A stretch of DNA of 64,000 bases, taken from NCBI GenBank assembly GCA_949152475.1, contig OX424555.1:11798868-11862867 (forward strand), in the 5' to 3' direction. Position numbers and translations under genes: made by a program. A model generated the notes under the pieces. It was not told the DNA's origin. It was given only the letters and a program-made list of their open reading frames with translations, and searched no databases. This stretch comes from Terebella lapidaria (taxonomy: Eukaryota; Annelida; Polychaeta; Terebellida; Terebellidae). This document shows, piece by piece, positions 58,158-64,000 of this stretch; position 1 is the first letter of the stretch, and each line of letters opens with the position of its first letter.

Positions 58158-60498
58158 TCAGCAGGCTCCAGGACTGTAGAAATGAAGATGTGGATACCAT
58201 CACAACACAATAAGAATGACATTATATAGAGAGTTACAAAAACGAAATCATTGAATCACGAATATACTCACTTGTTGGGGTCCACGACCTTGTATACAGA
58301 GGCTCCCGGCTGGTTGGGGAGCGAATTGTCGGCGGCCCCAAACCACAGTTCACCTTGTCATGAGAAAAGTAACAGGTGTATTTCTTTTTGGCTAATTATA
58401 TTCCATTATAAATATGCAGCTTTGAGGTCCAGACACGTCTAACCAACTTACCAGCCTGGTCGGAGCCTCCCCCAAGTACATACGTCTGGCGGGTATTGGT
58501 CAGACCTGGTGGACATGTGGAGCACACGGGGATTACCTGTACACTCCAGGTGCTGTCCAGCTGCTCTCGGGCCCCGTATATCACTCTACCAGGAACAACG
58601 AGTCATTAAACATGTGTCTTATGTAAAGTCTCTGAAGAACTTGACAAATTGCCTCAGCAAACATTTGAAGTCTCACGGATTCGCGTAGTCGAAGAAGACC
58701 ATCCAGCCGTTAAGGGCCGGGCTCTGACAGCCTCTGTATATACCTCCCATAATGACACAAATGCCCATGCTCCTGTTGTATGCAATAGCTGGTTGCTGCA
58801 CAGGACCTGATGATTAGAATCTATATTAAATTGTTATAATACATGTATAACAGCGCTAGTACATTGAAATCATGACTCTGAATAAGATACCCATAGTTTG
58901 GCATTCGCCCGGTTCGTGACAGAGGGGACCTTCCCACTGTGGCCATCCATAGTTGCTTCCAGAGAAAATCTCATTTATTTCTTCATAGTCAACTTCACCA
59001 ACATCGCCTATGAAAATACGTCCCCTGTCATCTCCTGTGGACCATATGACACAAAATGTGTGTGTAATTGAAAGGTGCAATTATTCACATAACCGCAATG
59101 GTTGTAGTGGATAAATTGTTCGTAAATGTAGCATGAACATGTGTCAAAGTCACATGGTAAATATGTGCATGTGTATTCAGCTCGTCATCGTCGCTAACTG
59201 TAACATTCTGTCACTCAGTGCAAACTGGTCAGATGTGTGGCCCTTACTACTTCACACACAACTACCCTCTGCCACCTCGCCCACCCACCAAATCCATCCA
59301 GGTACACAAGGTTTACACCTGGAAGACTCTCACTGACAATATCGAACAACACGTGATCGTTGCTATGACAACCTGTTTGACTATCCCCAGGGTCCACGTG
59401 GCCAGAGTATGGCTGCCTCCAGCCGTACGAGAACATTTCTGGTGTAGCCTCGCTGTCACCAATGAAAGGGTTGTCTTCTGGGATACCGTATGGTAGATTC
59501 CCCGTCCTAGAGTCCACATCTATGCGGATCACTGAAGCCTGCACAGTGCTCCTACAGTATTCTAGCATTACTTAGTGGCATTATAAACACGTTATATGGT
59601 TTCTATAAATTGGGTTGCTCGTGATCTTTAATGTTGTGGTGTTCCTGAGAAATTGACATTATACTCTTTAGTTTACAGTACACTTTAGATGTATTGAAAG
59701 TAGGATACTTGTTTTGCGCGTGGTCATCAGGGTCGTAGCAACAGTATCCCTCTCCAAACCCAACGTACAGATATCCATCAACGCCGAATAGCAACTGTCC
59801 AGAATCGAAAGTATTAGAACTACAATTTGATAAATCATATTATCATGTTTGACCATTATAAAACACACCTTCGTTATAGACATAATATTTCATAGATAAT
59901 ATGATAAGATGCCTTTTGCCAATGTGAAACACGGGTAGAATATCCCATATACATAGCTCTAACTGCATCAACCCTTGCCTATTCAGGTATTATTTCATGA
60001 GCTTACGAGTCCTCCTGTGGTTTGTTCAGTGTAGCTAGCCTTTGGGTATTCAACGTCTAAAAGAACTCGCTCTGTATCTGGATCTATGACTTCTGGATCA
60101 GTCTGTGACCTTGTCATCTCGCTGACTCTCTGGTAGTACACCTGATCCTCAATAGCACTATAGTGCAGGTATATACGACCGTTACTCGCGAACTCTGGGT
60201 GGACAGCGAAATTCAGTAAGCCCAACGAAAGAACCAACGAAGTGTCACTCATGTTCAGAAAAGGTGTGGGATTTCTAGATCCATCTTCGTTGAATATCCA
60301 CATTACTCCCTTCTGTTCGGCGACTAGAATTCGCCCCGAGCCGTCGTCCAGGTGTCCTATAGACACGGGGCTGTCCAGCTGACCGTCCCCGAACTCCTGG
60401 TAACACACACACTCTGCCCCCGGCCCTGTCTGAGCCAGAACGCCTGACACACAGAGCCCTGCCGCGACAACACATAACACCAAACCCGGCACATCCAT
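58158..60498 (-). CDS. HHIPL1: HHIPL1-like secreted GSDH-domain protein (gene F)
   Basis: Minus-strand exons 60498-60007, 59794-59709, 59551-59373, 59034-58891, 58806-58677, 58585-58452, 58353-58272 and 58173-58158 encode about 420 residues with constant phase. Landmarks: signal peptide ending near [106 protein letters not shown] and VYKVVDPN, ending NPGAC from a 16-nt exon 8. All conserved cysteines are present and no defects are seen, so it looks functional. Intron 4 is only 84 bp and has no junction repeat, unlike D, G and H. Reading through exon 7 would stop at 58268-58270. Function beyond secreted GSDH fold is unknown. Confidence 0.92.
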
Positions 60499-61249
60499 CT
60501 CTCCTTCGATCAGATTCCGTCTTTACTTGAGTTTTCTGTCAGAAATGCTCGCCAGTCAGGGTCATGCAGCTTTTCAGCTTTCCTTTCAACACAAATACAT
60601 TGTATTGCAACTGTTTTCATCATCAAAAACCTCGTTATCTATGTCTTATCGGTGATGATAAAGGATAACTGTATGTTTCACTCATATTATTCGTTAAAAT
60701 CAACGCGATATCACGTACAGTTGTACATGGACGTGAGGATTTCAATTCTAATTACCCCTATCAAAATATTCATTCAACAGACTTTTTTTCCTCTTACAAG
60801 TGTCCCTCTCAAATTGCATCATATCCAAATCGATGGAGGATAACACGATTATTAACTATAGTACATGACTATAGTCACCATGACCGAGCATTTTTCATTT
60901 GACAGATTTTGAACTCGTTTTCACACTTGTGGGTTGAACACGCGCACAGTACATGTACCACTCATTAATTATCAAAATGTGTGTGTCTTTTCTGACCAAG
61001 TTTTCGTAAGGTATTTTTGCGAGATACATACGTTTATATACTTAAACGCGCCATATTAAATGCACCCCATGTTAATAGATAGGGAGGCGTCGGGTGCTCA
61101 ACCCCAGTCCGAATAAATTCATTGGAATTTGTCAACGATCAGTACTTCCGCTTTCCAGTCCTATCGTTTATAATACTACACACCGGTTTGAATAATGAAC
61201 TGAACAGTTTCTCTCTTCCATGTAAACATAGACATGGCGATGTAACAGA
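60499..61249. other. 5' flank of gene F / 3' flank of gene H
   Basis: Presumed F promoter. It contains a small palindrome ATAGTACATGACTATAGTCA near 60857. No gene or repeat family recognised. Confidence 0.4.
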
Positions 61250-61255
61250 TTTATT
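61250..61255 (-). promoter_or_regulatory. polyadenylation signal of gene H
   Basis: TTTATT on plus (AATAAA on minus) 48 bp after the exon-8 stop, the same spacing as in gene G. Confidence 0.65.
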
Positions 61256-61302
61256 CAAGATTGTCAAGTGATTTGGAGACACCACATCCAGCGCAGCATT
61301 GT

Positions 61303-62511
61303 TCACGAACATGCTCCAGGGCTGCAAAAAAAAAAAATCAGAGAAAAATATATATCTTTGTGGCGTTTATCGGCAATATTACTTTGACCTTTGAACCTAA
61401 GTCGAACACCCATGTTGCATTGTTGAATGTGAAGCATCAGTATACATGCCCGTGATCTTTGGCTAAATTATGCCTATGTTTACCAACTAGATATCCCCTT
61501 CCATGCATACATCCACAAACAAAACAGGCTGCTAGCATTGGCATTCAAGTCATAGTCCAAAAACTCACATGTATGTCGATGTGCAGACTTGTACAGTAAT
61601 GAGCCTGATTCTTACTTGTTTGGGTCGACGATTTTGTACACAGAGCTTTCAGAGGAAAATGGATTGTACTGATTGGACGCCCCAAACCAAAACTCGCCTG
61701 TGACAGAACCAAAATTGGTTTAATGCGATATGAGTTGAGTATGGTGGGACCCGATATTAATCAACTTTCTGGTGGAACAAACCGTTCTCGTCGACACCCG
61801 TGCCTACAACGAAGGGCAGGCGACTGTTGGTCAGTCCTTCTGGACAGGTCTCACAGCGGGGTATGACTTGTGTCATCCACGTACCGTTCTGCTCAGCAGC
61901 GCCAAACAAAGTCCTGCACAAGCAGTTAGAACAAACCAAATGAAAAGAACATTTAATACCTATCCAGCCCCGATTTCACAGTATGATCCTTGCCTGCCAA
62001 TGTCGTTTGAATCAATAGCTCAATGACAATATACAATGTACAATGTTTATCTCTAGGACTCACGAACGTACGGATTTCCGTAGTCGAGGAAGATCATCCA
62101 GCCGGCCAAGTTTGGACTTTCACAGCCACGGTACACCCCCTCCAGCATCACACATATACCCACCGAGCGATTGTAGGTTATGATAGGTTCCGTGTATTGT
62201 TCTGCAGAAATGGACAAAATGTCTCCTGCCAATCGATTTGTGCTTAGGCCATCGATATCATTGCTTGTTTGTACATTCGTACAAGTACATACATTCTCTG
62301 GTACTCACCCATGTCGACATACTCGGCCGGCTGGTGGCACAATGCCCCTTCCTGGACCTGTACTCACCCATGTCAGCACACTCGGCCGGCTGGTGGCACA
62401 ATGTTCCCTCCCAGAGTGGCCAACCGTAGTTCTCGCCTGGAAACAACTCGTTGACCTCCTCGAAGGAAGAGTCGCCAACATCACCGACAAACAGGCGGCC
62501 CCGACCTTCAC
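61303..62511 (-). CDS. HHIPL1: HHIPL1-like secreted GSDH-domain protein (gene H), exons 4-8 only
   Basis: Minus-strand exons 62511-62368 (exon 4), 62201-62072, 61913-61783, 61697-61616 and 61321-61303 (exon 8, ending NPGACS). They encode [78 protein letters not shown], and VYKIVDPN. Identity to gene G is high in exons and even in introns (shared CCCACCATACTCAACTCATA in intron 6), marking a recent inverted duplication. H keeps the YRGC cysteine that G lost. Exons 1-3 should lie beyond 62511, but only Gypsy and MITE sequence is seen to the window end, so they are outside or lost. Exon 4 is followed by one extra 59-bp junction unit. The exon-6 donor is GTTTGT. Confidence 0.85.
62293..62410 (-). 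repeat. 59-bp exon-4/intron-4 junction repeat in gene H (two units)
   Basis: On the minus strand the exon-4 end CATGG-GTGAGTACAG (donor at 62367) is followed 59 bp later by CATGG-GTGAGTACCAG (donor at 62308). This is the smallest version of the expansion and has the same orientation as the large arrays. Confidence 0.92.
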
Positions 62512-62569
62512 CTGGAGCAGCAGAAAGAGCTTCTTTGTTATGTTTTGTGGGGGTTTTATAATGTTTATT

Positions 62570-63065
62570 TTCGATCATTTGACATTGACAGAACAGTTCT
62601 TTCCGACACAATTAATACGTCTTATCTGTAACGGGCTTAACAGCATATTCCATGCCTGGCTGGTGCTGCAGTGAGGTTTTTCCTTGATATCATCTCGAGA
62701 GGTTTCTGATCCGATTTGATCTTGAAAGTTTTCCATAGACATACGTGTGGAATAGTTTGGCTCCAAATACACATATACTATTGGTTTGCCGTTCTGCCAC
62801 AAGAGCTTCTTGAGACGCATCGACTTATATATGTATGATCGTCTCCTCAATGAGGGCAAGGTACTGGAGGTGTGTGGTATTCTGTATGCATTCATTGATG
62901 CTGTTGAATGCATGTTCGTGTTCTGGATACAAGTTTAAATCAGAATTTTTTTCTAACAGTTTTCTGAGCAGTGAGGTCTTGCTACTGAGATCGGACACAA
63001 ATGGTGAAAGGTATGTTACCAATCCTAAAACAACTGCAAAGTCGAACAGCTTCTGAACTTCAGAT
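62570..63065 (-). mobile_element. Gypsy-like pol remnant (RT end / RNase H region)
   Basis: The minus strand encodes LVTYLSPFVSDLSSKTSLLR, PEHEHAFNSINECIQ and a VDASQEAL-like segment, the usual order at the RT/RNase H junction of Gypsy pol. Stops (for example after ETIIHI) and shifts make it non-functional. It continues beyond the MITE at 63137-63712. Confidence 0.75.
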
Positions 63066-63136
63066 ACTTCCGAAGAGTGTCATTCTTTGACCTTGAAGTG
63101 AGACGACATTTTGATTGTATATTTTCTGGGTTGAAC

Positions 63137-63712
63137 ACTATACTCTGATTTTTCTAACACGTTTACACCGGTTTTTGACGATATCTTTGAGATGCTGAAC
63201 GGGATCGTTCTATAACTTGGCACACTTCACCTCGGAGACAAACGGCAATTTTCTACCAAATTTCAGACATCTATCGCAATAATTGAAGAAGTTGGCAATC
63301 TACCCCAACGTTAAATTTCAGCCAAAAACGGGATCTCGAGAATCTGAGCTTATTCGAGGATCTGATCCTGTTTACATTCACCAGGATTCGAAGCATTGTT
63401 GTAATTTTAGACCAAAAGACACATCGGGTTTTATTATACACAAACATGTTGATTTTGAAAGATTGCACCACTACAAACCGAGAAAATACACAAAATTGTG
63501 TACGGACCCAGAAATTGAATGACAGTGCTAAATTTATAATGGGGGAGATTGCCAACTTTTTCAATTTTCGTGATAGAAGTCTGAAATTCGGTGGATAATT
63601 GCCGTTTGACTCCCAGGTGAAGTATGCCAAGTTATAGAACGATAGCATTTAGCATCGCAAAAATATTAGCGAAAAACTGTGTAAACGAGTTAGAAAAATC
63701 AGAGTATAGCCC
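63137..63712. mobile_element. palindromic MITE inserted in the Gypsy remnant
   Basis: The terminal arms are inverted repeats over about 110 bp. The left starts TATACTCTGATTTTTCTAAC and includes CTATAACTTGGCACACTTCA; the right ends GAGTTAGAAAAATCAGAGTA. TA at both outer edges (CACTATACTC / GAGTATAGCC) is compatible with a TA target duplication. Gypsy pol sequence lies on both sides. Same family as 12862-13512 and 6247-6425. Confidence 0.82.
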
Positions 63713-64000
63713 TTGCTGTGCAGCTCTTCGCATCAGGTTGTGAAAGTTTCTGTCGTGTTCTGTTTCATCTTTGTCAAACACTGTGATGTCATCAGCGATT
63801 CAGACGACATCTGGCAGGTCACTCATAATCTGATCCATAGCCTTCTGGAAATGTCTTGGGACGTCTTCTGTCCGAACGAACAACATCTTCCAAATGGGTT
63901 GTTGAATGTAGTCAATACAATGTAGTTGGCTCACTTCAGCCAGCTGGATGGCCCAGTAGCCGGACTTTAACCGGGCATTTAACTTGGAGAATACAGGTCT
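63713..64000 (-). mobile_element. Gypsy-like pol remnant (reverse transcriptase), runs off the window
   Basis: Minus-strand translation gives FSKLNARLKSGYWAIQL, FQKAMDQIMSDLPDVV, a stop, then IADDITVFDKDETEHDRN. This is the Gypsy RT region with the catalytic ADD box preceded by a nonsense codon. It is cut by the window edge at 64000 and by the MITE at 63712. Confidence 0.8.

Overview
The window is invertebrate nuclear DNA. It has split genes with GT-AG introns, GC-rich exons in AT-rich introns, dispersed transposon debris and large tandem repeats. Short GGCCTA and TACATGTA words are frequent, and two family expansions sit side by side, DHRS11-like short-chain dehydrogenases and GSDH-domain HHIPL1-like genes. 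This fits a marine invertebrate deuterostome, most likely an amphioxus (Branchiostoma), but the species call is inference.

Layout. 0.1-2.7 kb: remnants of a pogo/Tigger-like transposase. 2.7-8.3 kb: non-coding, with a repeat ending in a hairpin. 8.3-16.9 kb: two tandem seven-exon DHRS11-like genes (A, B), gene A carrying a 1.28-kb element with 78-bp inverted termini in intron 1. 17.2-19.8 kb (minus) and 22.2-26.5 kb (plus): divergent HHIPL1-like genes C and D. 27.1-27.9 kb: a GGTACC-rich 161-bp higher-order repeat. 28.2-28.5 kb: a broken F-like gene fragment. 28.5-34.0 kb: a 59-bp minisatellite of about 93 units. 32.2-43.9 kb: three tandem copies of a 3.8-4.1-kb block, each made of minisatellite plus exons 1-2 of gene G. 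Gene G continues from the third copy to 50.8 kb. 51.7-58 kb: LINE and BEL remnants mixed with decayed C/D/F-type exons. 58.2-60.5 kb (minus): gene F. 61.3-62.5 kb (minus): the 3' half of gene H. 62.6-64.0 kb: a Gypsy remnant split by a palindromic MITE.

All HHIPL1-like genes share one eight-exon plan (about 495, 86, 179, 144, 130, 131-134, 82-85 and 16-31 nt). They encode secreted proteins of about 420 residues: a signal peptide, a short Cys motif and a GSDH beta-propeller, without the folate-receptor-like and SRCR parts of vertebrate HHIPL1. The tiny last exon supplies the final cysteine of the domain.

The main discovery candidate is that the minisatellite is a reiterated exon-4/intron-4 junction of this family. 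Each 59-bp unit is the last 43 bp of exon 4 plus the first 16 bp of intron 4, including the 5' splice site. Gene G has nine successive copies of its own donor and gene H has two. Gene D carries an unrelated-length (106-bp) expansion of the same junction, with 88 bp of exon and 18 bp of intron. The large arrays lie antisense to gene G. A transcript starting at either upstream copy of G exon 1 would carry dozens of segments complementary to its own exon-4 donor.
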